Shown here piece by piece: positions 17,166-24,793 of a stretch of DNA of 33,486 nt (position 1 is the first letter of the stretch; each line of letters starts with the position of its first letter). The translations under genes and the position numbers were made by a program. The stretch is from NCBI GenBank assembly GCA_023248875.1, contig JAHFDT010000016.1, positions 1 through 33,486 of the forward strand. Reading direction: 5' to 3'. The notes beneath the pieces were generated by a model. It was given only the letters and a program-made list of their open reading frames with translations, had not been told where the DNA came from and searched no databases. This stretch comes from Myxococcales bacterium. Lineage in GTDB: Bacteria > Myxococcota_A > Polyangia > Palsa-1104 > SHYY01.

Positions 17166-18068
17166 CTAACCGTAGCGATCGATGAGGTCTCGCATCAGCG
17201 CCACCAGCCCGGGGCGAAGTTCAGGCCGTTTGAGGGCATAGGCCAGATTGGCGCCCAGATAGCCGAGGCGGTCGCCCGCATCGTGGCGCACACCGCGCAG
17301 CCGCAGCCCGTAGCAGCCATCGCCCTGCGCTGCGAGGGTGCGCAGCGCATCGGTCAACTGGATTTCGCCCCCCTTACCTGGCGCAGTGCGCTCGAGGATC
17401 GGCCAGATCGACGCCGGCAGGACGTAACGCCCGAGGATCGCCAACTGGCTCGGCGCGGTCCCCGGCGCCGGCTTCTCCACCAGCTGACTCAGTCTGAGTA
17501 GCCGCTGCTCGTCGCTGTCCACCACGACATCGCCGGCGACCACGCCATAGAGGTGCTCCTCCCCCGCGGGTACTTCGGTGAGCGCTACCACCCCCGCTTC
17601 GCCGCCGAGGCGTTCGAACACGGAGCACAGTTGTCCAATGCCCCCTTGCGGCAGACCCTCACAATCGATCAGATCATCGCCCAGCAGCACCGCCACGGGC
17701 TCATCGCCCACCGCCTGGTGCGCCACCGCCACGGCATGGCCCAATCCAAGCGGCTCCTTTTGCCGCACCGAGATGAGCCGAACGCGCCGCGAAATCGCTG
17801 CCACCTGTTCGTACAGCTCGCGCTTCTGTCGCTTGGCGAGCGTCTCCTCGAGCTCGTAGGAGACATCGAAATGGTCCTCGATCGCTGACTTGCCTCGTCC
17901 CGTGACCAGCACGATCTCCTCGATGCCAGCGGCGAGTGCCTCCTCCACCACCAGCTGAATCGTTGGCACGTCGACGATCGGCAGGAGCTCCTTCGGCACC
18001 GCCTTGGTCGCCGGAAGGAAACGTGTACCGAGCCCCGCCGCTGGAATCACCGCCTTGCGAACGCGCAT
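17166..18068 (-). CDS. galU: UTP-glucose-1-phosphate uridylyltransferase
   Basis: Makes UDP-glucose from UTP and glucose-1-phosphate, a precursor for surface polysaccharides. 300 residues, with nucleotide-binding IPAAGLGTRFLPATKAVPKELLP-type N-terminus (residues 8-30), LLGDDLI for metal binding, VEKP (the sugar-site Lys) and GEIQLTDAL. All typical of bacterial GalU. It follows the FlhB/SctU-like gene by 11 bases and precedes priA by 5, so it belongs to the same leftward run. Confidence 0.95.
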   Translation of the reverse strand: MRVRKAVIPAAGLGTRFLPATKAVPKELLPIVDVPTIQLVVEEALAAGIEEIVLVTGRGKSAIEDHFDVSYELEETLAKRQKRELYEQVAAISRRVRLISVRQKEPLGLGHAVAVAHQAVGDEPVAVLLGDDLIDCEGLPQGGIGQLCSVFERLGGEAGVVALTEVPAGEEHLYGVVAGDVVVDSDEQRLLRLSQLVEKPAPGTAPSQLAILGRYVLPASIWPILERTAPGKGGEIQLTDALRTLAAQGDGCYGLRLRGVRHDAGDRLGYLGANLAYALKRPELRPGLVALMRDLIDRYG

Positions 18069-18079
18069 GATGCGCCAAC

Positions 18080-18715
18080 CTACCGCGCTCGGGGCGGGTC
18101 GACAAGCTCGCGATGGCGGCGGCGGCGTTCGCTACCAAGGCGGGGATCCCCCTCCTCGTCGCGCTGCTGCCGTGCGATTTCGGCGCGGCTCATCTCCAGA
18201 CGGCGGGCGAGCTGCGCACGACGCAGGGCCCAGTCAACGAGTCCTACCAACACCAGCAGCCCCGCCATACGCACAGCGATTCGCCCAGCAGCCGCGAGGG
18301 CGAGCGTGAGGGCGATCGGCGCTCGCAGAAGATCGAGCTCAGGTCGCAGCGCCAGCGCAAGACTCGCGAGGGCAATCGCCCACCATCCGACGCGCGCCAC
18401 CAGTGTCGGACGCGGACTCCGTACGCTGCGCCAGGGAGCCACCACGATCGCGCGGGTCTGCACCAACCCAAGGAGCAGCGCCGCGCCGACTGCCGCCAGC
18501 AGGGGTAGACCGACCAGCCGCGCCAGCACGCCCCACACCTCGTGCATGGCCACCGATCCCGACCAGGCCGCGCGCGCCAGCTTCAAGATCCCGCCATCGC
18601 CCCCCAGTAGCAGCGTTGCGGTGCCGGCGCCAAGAGCGGCTGCGCCACACAGCAGGGGGCTCAGCGCGACCTCCCCACGCCGGCGCGCATCTGCATGTTG
18701 CCGTTCGTTGGGCAT
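18080..18715 (-). CDS. FlhB/SctU-like export-gate protein without the autocleavage domain
   Basis: A 211-residue protein resembling the membrane half of FlhB/SctU, the switch protein of flagellar and type III export. The N-terminus HADARRRGEVALSPLL matches the family's charged amphipathic start; about four hydrophobic segments follow. After them comes MSRAEIARQQRDEEGDPRLGSERRRR, the family's cytoplasmic linker (MSKQEVK...EGDP type). The gene then stops (TAG at 18080-18082), so the NPTH-containing cytoplasmic domain is missing altogether. The stop is followed 11 bases later by galU, so this looks like a settled short form rather than a visible frameshift. The ATG directly follows the stop of the barrel-protein gene. 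Confidence 0.75.
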   Translation of the reverse strand: MPNERQHADARRRGEVALSPLLCGAAALGAGTATLLLGGDGGILKLARAAWSGSVAMHEVWGVLARLVGLPLLAAVGAALLLGLVQTRAIVVAPWRSVRSPRPTLVARVGWWAIALASLALALRPELDLLRAPIALTLALAAAGRIAVRMAGLLVLVGLVDWALRRAQLARRLEMSRAEIARQQRDEEGDPRLGSERRRRHRELVDPPRAR

Positions 18716-19384
18716 CTACAAACCCAATCCTACTTTGAAGGTGACGCTGTCCCCCACGAAATCTAAAAAGTGCGGCTCATCGAGCGGATGCAACTTCGAG
18801 TAGGCGACATCGATCCCCTTGTAGTCGGAGTGGGCCCAGCCGATCGCACCGCTCACAAAGAGTCGGTCCACCAAATAGAGCTCCACACCGGCATCGATCC
18901 CATAGGTGTACATCCAGCTGATCGCGCTGGATCCAGCGATATCGCCGCCGATGATGCCGCCGACCAGGCGCGCGTCGACGAACGGGGTGACCCGCCAGGG
19001 GTACTGGAAACCGATGTCGAGGCCACTGACGAAGGACCAGACGCCGATCGACCTCCCTTCGAGCATACCCTTGCCCACGCCAAACTCGGCGTCGATGGCG
19101 ACGCGGAACCAGCGGGTCGAAATCGGATAGAGCTCGAGCTCGCCGGCATCGATCGGCAGAGGACTGCCGTCGAGTCCGGGCAGCGTGAGGCGGCGCCAGG
19201 CGAGCTTCAACGAGGGCGCAGGATGGCCCTCGTCCTCCTCCGGTGGCGGTGCGGGCTCGTCGTGTGCCTGAATGGTCCGAGCGAACTTGGGGTCATCCTC
19301 ATCGGCCCACCCCGCGTTCCACTCCTCGGCGGCCGCGGGAGCAGCCGCCATAAGCAGGAGGGACAACGCGAGGATAGAGAACAT
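18716..19384 (-). CDS. Predicted outer-membrane beta-barrel protein, function unknown
   Basis: 222 residues. It begins with a signal peptide (MFSILALSLLLMAAAPAAA), then an acidic Pro-rich segment (about 20-55), then alternating hydrophobic/aromatic strands (WFRVAIDAEFGVGKG, VSGLDIGFQYPWRVTPFVDARLVGG, GIDAGVELYLVDRLFVSGAIGWAHSDYKG). It ends SVTFKVGLGL; the pattern is that of a small outer-membrane barrel, although the final residue is not Phe. It lies between the FliR/SctT-like and FlhB/SctU-like genes, adjoining the latter directly, so an envelope partner role for the export gate is plausible but unproven. Confidence 0.65.
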   Translation of the reverse strand: MFSILALSLLLMAAAPAAAEEWNAGWADEDDPKFARTIQAHDEPAPPPEEDEGHPAPSLKLAWRRLTLPGLDGSPLPIDAGELELYPISTRWFRVAIDAEFGVGKGMLEGRSIGVWSFVSGLDIGFQYPWRVTPFVDARLVGGIIGGDIAGSSAISWMYTYGIDAGVELYLVDRLFVSGAIGWAHSDYKGIDVAYSKLHPLDEPHFLDFVGDSVTFKVGLGL

Positions 19385-19395
19385 GGAGACGGCTC

Positions 19396-19401
19396 ATTAT
19401 A
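19396..19401 (-). promoter_or_regulatory. Consensus -10 (TATAAT) before the barrel-protein gene
   Basis: The leftward strand carries TATAAT 11 bases upstream of the ATG at 19384, in the 56-base gap after the FliR/SctT-like gene. The region 17 bases upstream is G-rich and has no recognisable -35 box, so the call is tentative. Confidence 0.3.
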
Positions 19402-19440
19402 CCCTGCTTCGGTGCGCTCCCCCGGGGCGATCGGTGGCGC

Positions 19441-20115
19441 TCATCCCGCCAGGGTACGTGCGGCGGCGCTAAGCTCTGCGCCCATCCCACTCAGCCCACC
19501 GTCGAGCAGGCCGGCCAGCGCGGCAGCAGCGACCGCGACCGCGGTGAGCGCGAGCAGCCCCCGCACGGAAGCGAGTATCGCGCCGCCGCTGCGGGAGCGC
19601 CTTCCCGAGTCGACTCGGCGCACCAGGCCCCACGATAGATCGGCCAGCAGCAGGGCGGCCAGCACGGGTGCCGCCAACTCCACTGCAGCAGTGACAAGGC
19701 GCGCCATCGCCGCGACAGCGACTGCAGATCCACCCACGGGTGCGCTACCGAGCGGTAGGGCCAGATAGCTCTCGCCCACGGCCACCGCCCAAAAGCGCGG
19801 TCCGTCGAGCGCGCCAAAGAGGGCCAATGCCAACCAGAAGTACAAACGATCCAGTGTCACTCCTTGGGGGCCCTGCCCGACCAGCCGCCCGGCCACCTGA
19901 GCGGCGCGAAAGACCACCGAGGTGACAAAGCCCAGCGCCAACCCGACCGTCAGCTCATGTACGGCGGCTGGCCAGCCTTCGGCGACGCCCTGCTCGGCCG
20001 CAGGGAGTGCGGCCAGCGCGAGTACCACGCCGACCCACAACCGCGCAGCGCGGGAGGGGAGCGGCAACCCCACGAGTGCAAGCGGCACGGTCCGAGCGAG
20101 GAGCAGCCAGGGCAT
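19441..20115 (-). CDS. FliR/SctT-like export-gate membrane protein
   Basis: 224 residues, almost entirely hydrophobic, with about six membrane-type segments. The fold pattern, the conserved position after the FliQ/SctS-like gene, and stretches such as ELTVGLALGFVTSVVFRAAQVAGRLVGQGPQG, which mirrors the family's E-hxxGhhxGhhhxhhFxxhxhAGxhhxxQ region, support FliR/SctT. It is shorter than usual (about 250-260) and diverged. In known machines FliR/SctT joins FliP5 and FliQ4 in the helical core of the export gate. Its ATG overlaps the FliQ/SctS stop (ATGA). Confidence 0.75.
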   Translation of the reverse strand: MPWLLLARTVPLALVGLPLPSRAARLWVGVVLALAALPAAEQGVAEGWPAAVHELTVGLALGFVTSVVFRAAQVAGRLVGQGPQGVTLDRLYFWLALALFGALDGPRFWAVAVGESYLALPLGSAPVGGSAVAVAAMARLVTAAVELAAPVLAALLLADLSWGLVRRVDSGRRSRSGGAILASVRGLLALTAVAVAAAALAGLLDGGLSGMGAELSAAARTLAG

Positions 20116-20384
20116 CAGGGGTGCCCTAGCGAGGGCACCAGGGCCAACATTCCGGCCATGAACCGTCCCAGCTGCGCGCCGATCCAGGGAGCGGCGATCG
20201 CCAGGGCCAACAGGCCGGCCGCGATCCGGGGAACGACGCTCAGCGTGCGCTCCTCGATCCGGAGAGCGCTCTGAATCAGGGACATGACCAGCCCGGCCCC
20301 GGCGGCAGCGAGTAGTGGTGGGGCAGCGAGCAGGAGCACCAGGGAAAGCGCCTCACGTAGCGCGTGGAGGAGCGGATCAGCCAT
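20115..20384 (-). CDS. FliQ/SctS-like export-gate membrane protein
   Basis: An 89-residue two-span protein. The first hydrophobic hairpin LVLLLAAPPLLAAAGAGLVMSLIQSALRIEERTL corresponds to the family's LvhxhSaPxhhhAhhhGhhhSLhQAxTQhQExTL, and the second to the WhGxxL region (APWIGAQLGRF). Length matches FliQ/SctS. The start at 20384 gives the normal N-terminus (MADPLLHALREAL) and overlaps the preceding FliP/SctR-like stop by 8 bases; an upstream in-frame start at 20435 lies inside that gene and is rejected. Confidence 0.8.
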   Translation of the reverse strand: MADPLLHALREALSLVLLLAAPPLLAAAGAGLVMSLIQSALRIEERTLSVVPRIAAGLLALAIAAPWIGAQLGRFMAGMLALVPSLGHP

Positions 20385-21012
20385 AGCTTTCGATGAGGCC
20401 ACGGGCCAAGAGGTGCCAGCCATCGGCGAGCACAAACAGCAGCAGCTTGAAGGGCAGCGCGACCGAGCGCGCGTCGAGCGAATGCATGCCCAACGCGGTC
20501 AAGAGGCTGGCCACCACCAGCTCCAACACGAGGAACGGCAACAACAAGAGGAAGCCGACTTGGAAAGCAGCGCGCAATTCCGCGATCACGAAGGCGGGCG
20601 CGAGCACCAAGAGATCGCGATCGCCGATCGCCGCGCGATCCACCGGCGGTCGCAGACGGCGCGCCAATTCCAGGAAGGACTGGCGCTCGCGGTCGGGCAC
20701 GTGGCTCGCTAAAAATTCGCGCACCGGCTCGCGCCCGAGCTCAGCGGCTTGGGCCAGCGAAGCAGCGTCGCCTCGGGCCAGGCCGGGTGCCGCCGCCTGC
20801 CAAACCTTCTCACTGACGGGTGCCATGACAAACAGCGTGAGCAGCAGCGCCAGCGCGGTGATGACCGACGCCGGAATTGCGACCGGTCGGGAAAAGGCGC
20901 CGCGCAGGACCGAAAGCACAACGACAATCTTCACAAAGCAGCTCATCAGGATGGCTCCCAGCGGCACGAGCGCCGCGAAAGCCAGCCAAGCAGCCCAATC
21001 GCCCGGCTTCAC
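20377..21012 (-). CDS. FliP/SctR-like export-gate membrane protein
   Basis: 211 residues from a GTG at 21012 that overlaps the FliO-like stop (GTGA); the open frame to 21150 runs inside that gene. Clear family signatures: LMSCFVKIVVVLSVLR (22-37, closer to SctR than to flagellar FliP, which has a T-R pair), ALALLLTLFVMAPV (53-66), APAFVIAELRAAFQVGFLLLLPFLV (138-162) and ALPFKLLLFVLADGWHLL (185-202). No signal peptide. The conserved methionine stretch after ALG, which forms a gasket in the closed pore of known gates, reads M-H-S here (176-178). The PPN loop after LLR is also replaced (SRPVAIPASV). Confidence 0.87.
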   Translation of the reverse strand: MKPGDWAAWLAFAALVPLGAILMSCFVKIVVVLSVLRGAFSRPVAIPASVITALALLLTLFVMAPVSEKVWQAAAPGLARGDAASLAQAAELGREPVREFLASHVPDRERQSFLELARRLRPPVDRAAIGDRDLLVLAPAFVIAELRAAFQVGFLLLLPFLVLELVVASLLTALGMHSLDARSVALPFKLLLFVLADGWHLLARGLIESYG

Positions 21013-21329
21013 TGCCCGAGTCCCATCGTGCGACGCACCAGCGCAGCAAACGTTTGCGGCCCGGCCGGCTGAGCCTCGATCTGCGCCGCCTGCGCTGGAT
21101 CGAGCTCGGCGAGGAGGGAGATCGGCCCATCGCCAACGCCCACCAGCCAATAACGGCCCGCGACGGCGATCCCGTAGACCGACCGGCGCGGCTCGAGTTC
21201 AAGTCGCCCCAACACCCGCATCGCTCGCGAAGGACTTTCCCGTCGGCGAAGCAGCCGGAGCACCAAGGCCGCCAGCAGGGAGACGCCGAGGAGCGCTATT
21301 CCTGTCTGCAGAAAGTAGGAGGTCGGCAC
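21009..21329 (-). CDS. FliO-like export-gate assembly protein
   Basis: 106 residues: one membrane span near the N-terminus (TGIALLGVSLLAALVLRLL), a basic stretch, then the FliO-type cytoplasmic domain (VLGRLELEPRRSVYGIAVAGRYWLVGVGDGPISLLAEL). In flagella FliO helps FliP assemble and is not part of the finished gate; injectisome-type systems usually lack it, which makes the combination with an SctR-like partner mixed in character. GTG start, no ribosome site; the upstream sequence may be a promoter giving a leaderless transcript. Confidence 0.72.
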   Translation of the reverse strand: MPTSYFLQTGIALLGVSLLAALVLRLLRRRESPSRAMRVLGRLELEPRRSVYGIAVAGRYWLVGVGDGPISLLAELDPAQAAQIEAQPAGPQTFAALVRRTMGLGQ

Positions 21330-21335
21330 AGTGCG

Positions 21336-21364
21336 ATTTGAACGTGCGGTTCGCCCGACGTCAA
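21336..21364 (-). promoter_or_regulatory. Possible promoter of the export-gate genes
   Basis: On the leftward strand TTGACG (21359-21364), a 17-base spacer and TCAAAT (21336-21341) precede the FliO-like GTG by 6 bases. The -35 is good and the -10 is 4/6. The expected transcript start falls on the GTG, which would fit the lack of a ribosome site. Confidence 0.35.
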
Positions 21365-21390
21365 GACTTCGCTACCCAAATACGACGAGA

Positions 21391-21894
21391 CTACCCTCCC
21401 GCAGCAGGAGTTTCAGGCTTAGACGATTTTGGGGTAGTCTTCTTAGCCTCGGCCTTGTCGCTGGGCTTCTTGGCCTCGCTCTCGGGGCGAACCACCAACT
21501 CAACCAACGACATCGGCGCCGCATCGCCGCGTCGGTTGCGTACCTTGATGACGCGGGTGTAGCCGCCTTGGCGCCCGAGAAAGCGTGGCCCCACGTCGTC
21601 AAACAGCTTGGTGAGCGCCGCACGGCTCTTCACCACGCGTGCCGCCATCCGAATCGCATGCACCCTGCGCGCACGGTCCTCAGCGTCGAACTTGGCCTCG
21701 TCCTTGGTCAGTAGCTCACCGAGCGAAGTCGACCAGGCGATCACTCGATCTGCATGACGCCGCACCTGCTTGGCCTTCACATCGGTGGTCTCGATTCGCT
21801 CATGCTCAATCAGCGACGCAACCATATTGGACCACATCGCGCGGCGGTGCGCGGATAGGCGCCCAAGTTTCTTTCCATCCTTTTGGTGACGCAT
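21391..21894 (-). CDS. rplQ: Ribosomal protein bL17
   Basis: Large-subunit protein near the exit tunnel. The N-terminus MRHQKDGKKLGRLSAHRRAM is diagnostic, followed by the conserved helical core to about residue 120. Total length is 167; compared with about 120-130 in many bacteria it has a C-terminal Lys/Ala/Pro-rich tail (about 137-167). It ends the alpha-type operon, 10 bases after rpoA, and precedes the export-gate genes by a 61-base gap. Confidence 0.97.
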   Translation of the reverse strand: MRHQKDGKKLGRLSAHRRAMWSNMVASLIEHERIETTDVKAKQVRRHADRVIAWSTSLGELLTKDEAKFDAEDRARRVHAIRMAARVVKSRAALTKLFDDVGPRFLGRQGGYTRVIKVRNRRGDAAPMSLVELVVRPESEAKKPSDKAEAKKTTPKSSKPETPAAGG

Positions 21895-21904
21895 AACTCT
21901 TTCC

Positions 21905-22930
21905 TTATGCCTTGCCGCGCTGGACCGGCGCTACCCAGCCATCGAGCTTGATACCGAGCGATAGGCCCATCTCGGAAAGGATTTCCTTGATCTCCTTCAG
22001 CGACTTACGGCCGAAGTTCTTGGTCTTGAGCATTTCCGATTCGCTGCGCTGCACCAGTTCACCGATGTAACGGATATTGGCGTTCTGTAGGCAGTTGGCG
22101 GATCGCACTGAGAGCTCGAGCTCCTCGACCGACTTGTCGAGGTTTTCGTTGAGCTTCTCCTGCTCCTCGGAAACGGTCTCCTCGATCGGCTCGTTGGTCT
22201 CCTCGAAATTGATAAAAATGGTCAGCTGGTCCTTGAGAATCTTGGCCGCGAAGGCGACCGCATCCTCCGGTCCCACCGATCCATCGCTCCACACTTCCAG
22301 CGTCAGTTTGTCGAAGTCGGTCTGCTGCCCGACGCGAGCGTGGGTGATGGTGTAGTTGACCTTCTTGACGGGCGAGAAGAGCGCATCGATCGGAATGGTG
22401 CCGACCGACATAGTGGCTGTCTTATTGCGGTCGGCGTTGACATAGCCGCGCCCCATCTGAACCATGAGTTCGAGATGCAGCTTGCCGCCATGCGACACGG
22501 TGGCGATATGCTGATCGGGGTTGAGAACCTCGAGCCCGTCCACGACGGCGATATCGCCAGCGGTCACCTCACCAGCGTCCTCTTTGTCGATGCGGACGAC
22601 CTTCGGCTTCGGGTCGTGCATCCGCAGCATGACCTCTTTGAGATTGAGGACGATATCGGTCACATCCTCGACCACGTCCGGCAGCGTCTGGAACTCGTGC
22701 AGCGCGCCCTCGATCTTCACGGCCGTAATCGCCGCCCCCTGAAGCGAGGATAGCAGCACGCGCCGCAAGGAGTTGCCCAAGGTGGTGCCAAAGCCGCGTT
22801 CGAGCGGCTCACAGGTGAACTTGCCGTAGGTCTCGGTTAAGGACTCGCGGTCCACCTCGAGATTCTTCGGCCGGATGAGATCTCGCCAGTTCTTGGCATA
22901 TACAGCAGGATTGGCGCTAGCGCTCGGCAT
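21905..22930 (-). CDS. rpoA: RNA polymerase alpha subunit
   Basis: 341 residues. The N-terminal assembly domain contains [25 protein letters not shown], the hallmark dimer/beta-contact region. The C-terminal DNA-binding domain contains [25 protein letters not shown] and [15 protein letters not shown], which binds UP elements and activators. Length and order (rpsD-rpoA-rplQ) are standard. Confidence 0.98.
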   Translation of the reverse strand: MPSASANPAVYAKNWRDLIRPKNLEVDRESLTETYGKFTCEPLERGFGTTLGNSLRRVLLSSLQGAAITAVKIEGALHEFQTLPDVVEDVTDIVLNLKEVMLRMHDPKPKVVRIDKEDAGEVTAGDIAVVDGLEVLNPDQHIATVSHGGKLHLELMVQMGRGYVNADRNKTATMSVGTIPIDALFSPVKKVNYTITHARVGQQTDFDKLTLEVWSDGSVGPEDAVAFAAKILKDQLTIFINFEETNEPIEETVSEEQEKLNENLDKSVEELELSVRSANCLQNANIRYIGELVQRSESEMLKTKNFGRKSLKEIKEILSEMGLSLGIKLDGWVAPVQRGKA

Positions 22931-22945
22931 GTGCGACTTCTCCTT

Positions 22946-23575
22946 TTACTTAGAATAAAGCTCGACGATCAGCTGCTCGCGGATCGGCAGAGTGAAATCT
23001 TCGCGTGAAGGCAGCCCCTTGACGCGCCCTTCGAACTTCTCCTTGTCCAGCTCCAGCCAGGCCGGTACGCCGCGGCGGTCGACCGCTCCCAGGCTATCAT
23101 TGATGCGCGCGACCTTACGGCTGGACTCCTTCACCGATAGCACATCCCCGGTGCGAACCAGGTAGGACGGGATATTGACCCGCTTGCCATTGACGGTGAA
23201 GTGGCCATGGCGCACGAGCTGGCGGGCCTCGGCGTGGTCCCCGGCAAAACCGAATCGGTAGGCGATATTGTCGAGGCGGCGTTCGAGCAGCACCAGGAGG
23301 TTCTCACCGGTGACGCCCTTCATACGATTGGCCTTATAGTAGTAGCCGCGAAACTGGCGCTCGAGGACACCGTAGATGCGCTTGACTTTCTGCTTCTCGC
23401 GCATCTGCTCACCGTAGTCGGAATTCTTCTTGCGCCGCCCCTGGCCATGCTGGCCGGGGGGGTAGGCACGCCGCTCATAGCCGCACTTGTCGGTGTAGCA
23501 GCGGTCGCCCTTCAAAAAGAGCTTCATGTCTTCGCGGCGACAGAGCCGGCAAACTGGACCAATATAACGAGCCAT
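22946..23575 (-). CDS. rpsD: Ribosomal protein uS4
   Basis: 209 residues. Primary 16S rRNA binder and assembly starter. The N-terminus has the zinc-type cysteines CRLC (9,12) and C26/C31, so this is the zinc-binding form. The S4 RNA-binding domain follows ([39 protein letters not shown]). Alpha-operon order is normal; in other bacteria S4 represses this operon's translation. Confidence 0.98.
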   Translation of the reverse strand: MARYIGPVCRLCRREDMKLFLKGDRCYTDKCGYERRAYPPGQHGQGRRKKNSDYGEQMREKQKVKRIYGVLERQFRGYYYKANRMKGVTGENLLVLLERRLDNIAYRFGFAGDHAEARQLVRHGHFTVNGKRVNIPSYLVRTGDVLSVKESSRKVARINDSLGAVDRRGVPAWLELDKEKFEGRVKGLPSREDFTLPIREQLIVELYSK

Positions 23576-23601
23576 GGTTCTCCTTCAGAAAATCAGCGGC
23601 A

Positions 23602-23991
23602 TCACACGCGGCGGCGCTTGGGCGGGCGGCTGCCGTTGTGCGGAATCGGTGTCACGTCACGGATCAGCGAAATCTTGAATCCGGCCTGCTGCAAGGCACG
23701 CAGCGCCGACTCTCGTCCCGATCCCGGCCCCTTTACGTAGACCTGGATCTGGCGCATCCCGTGCTCCATCGCCTTGCGCGCGGCATCCTCAGCCGCGAGC
23801 TGGGCGGCAAAGGGCGTCGATTTTCGTGACCCCTTGAAGCCCCGCACGCCGGCCGACGACCAGGCGACCACATTGCCGGAGACGTCAGTAATAGTGACGA
23901 CAGTATTGTTGAACGTCGACTGGATATGAGCAATACCGCTCTGGACGTTCTTCTTGACGCGCTTTTTGGCTTTCGGTTTTACAGTCGACAT
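23602..23991 (-). CDS. rpsK: Ribosomal protein uS11
   Basis: 129 residues. Core sequence includes [30 protein letters not shown] and the C-terminal [18 protein letters not shown], fully typical of platform protein S11. The N-terminal [13 protein letters not shown] is basic, for rRNA contact. It lies between rpsM and rpsD. Confidence 0.98.
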   Translation of the reverse strand: MSTVKPKAKKRVKKNVQSGIAHIQSTFNNTVVTITDVSGNVVAWSSAGVRGFKGSRKSTPFAAQLAAEDAARKAMEHGMRQIQVYVKGPGSGRESALRALQQAGFKISLIRDVTPIPHNGSRPPKRRRV

Positions 23992-24003
23992 CCGATTCCT
24001 TTG

Positions 24004-24399
24004 TTAAGCGGCCGGGCCGGCGGTGCCGGTCGGCTTCTTGGGCTTGAGCATCCCTTTGCGTGGCCCTTTGCGCGTACGCGAATTGGTGTGGGTGCGCTGC
24101 CCGCGCACGGGAAGCCCCTTGCGATGGCGGAGCCCGCGGTAGCAACCGAGATCCATGAGCCGCTTGATGTTCATCGAAACGTCGCGGCGCAAATCGCCCT
24201 CGACCTTCTGCTCCGCTTCGATGACATCGCGAATCTTGCGCACTTCGTTCTCATCGAGCGCATCGGTACGCTTGTTGAGATCGATCCCCGCTTTGCCGAG
24301 GATCAGCTTCGCCTTGACCTTGCCGATGCCGTAGACGTAAGTGAGGGCAATCTCCATGCGCTTATTGCGCGGCAAGTCGACGCCAGCAATACGAGCCAT
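24004..24399 (-). CDS. rpsM: Ribosomal protein uS13
   Basis: 131 residues. Signature start [25 protein letters not shown] and the tRNA-contacting tail [18 protein letters not shown], extended by a short Pro/Ala-rich end. Head protein contacting the P-site tRNA and L5. It starts 9 bases after the rpmJ stop. Confidence 0.98.
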   Translation of the reverse strand: MARIAGVDLPRNKRMEIALTYVYGIGKVKAKLILGKAGIDLNKRTDALDENEVRKIRDVIEAEQKVEGDLRRDVSMNIKRLMDLGCYRGLRHRKGLPVRGQRTHTNSRTRKGPRKGMLKPKKPTGTAGPAA

Positions 24400-24408
24400 T
24401 CAGGTCTC

Positions 24409-24522
24409 CTACCCTTGCCGTTGCTTGTGACGGGGGTTTTCGCAAATCACGCGGACGACGCGTTTGCGCCGCACCACCTTGCACTTATCACAAATCCTTT
24501 TGATCGACGCTCGAACCTTCAT
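24409..24522 (-). CDS. rpmJ: Ribosomal protein bL36
   Basis: A 37-residue gene that translates as [20 protein letters not shown] followed by [17 protein letters not shown]. The four zinc ligands are present (Cys11, Cys14, Cys27, His32), so it is the zinc-binding form. The ATG at 24522 has GGGAG 8 bases upstream. Stop is TAG at 24409-24411. It is the first gene of the alpha-type block after the promoter at 24550-24578. Confidence 0.96.
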   Translation of the reverse strand: MKVRASIKRICDKCKVVRRKRVVRVICENPRHKQRQG

Positions 24523-24549
24523 CGAACTGCTCCCATTCAAAGGCCGCAC

Positions 24550-24578
24550 CTTATACAGCTATTGACTGATGTTGGCAA
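24550..24578 (-). promoter_or_regulatory. Sigma70-type promoter of the rpmJ-rpsM-rpsK-rpsD-rpoA-rplQ block
   Basis: On the leftward strand: -35 TTGCCA (24573-24578), exactly 17 bases of spacer, -10 TATAAG (24550-24555). This predicts a start near 24543 and a 5' leader of about 20 bases carrying the GGGAG ribosome site of rpmJ. It lies in the 76-base gap that follows the broken glycosyltransferase gene. Confidence 0.6.
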
Positions 24579-24598
24579 GACAAATTCGTATCGAGCAC

Positions 24599-24793
24599 TT
24601 ACAGCAGCTCCTGGTGGCGTTCGAGAAAGCGGGTCCCTACCCGTGCGCCGCTATCGCCCCAGCCGGAGGTGGCCGCCAGGAATCGCTGCTGCAGTACGTC
24701 GTCCGGCTGCGAGTACCCTCTCGTGCCCGCCGCAAATTCGAACATCTCCTCTGCCACCTCCAGGATCTCTTCCGGTGTATTATCAATGGCTTA
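24599..24793 (-). pseudogene. Cut-off C-terminal 63 codons of the glycosyltransferase gene, behind an in-frame TAA
   Basis: Directly after the TAA at 24791-24793, the same reading frame continues for 63 codons to a second TAA (24599-24601). It starts AIDNTPEEILEVAEEMFEF and ends RVGTRFLERHQELL. NTPEEI...EM and the closing FL..H..LL are the normal C-terminal features of TIGR04372-family proteins as I know them. The segment therefore belongs to the upstream gene, which is interrupted by a single stop codon and not by a frameshift. No start codon with a ribosome site is evident for separate translation. Confidence 0.75.
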
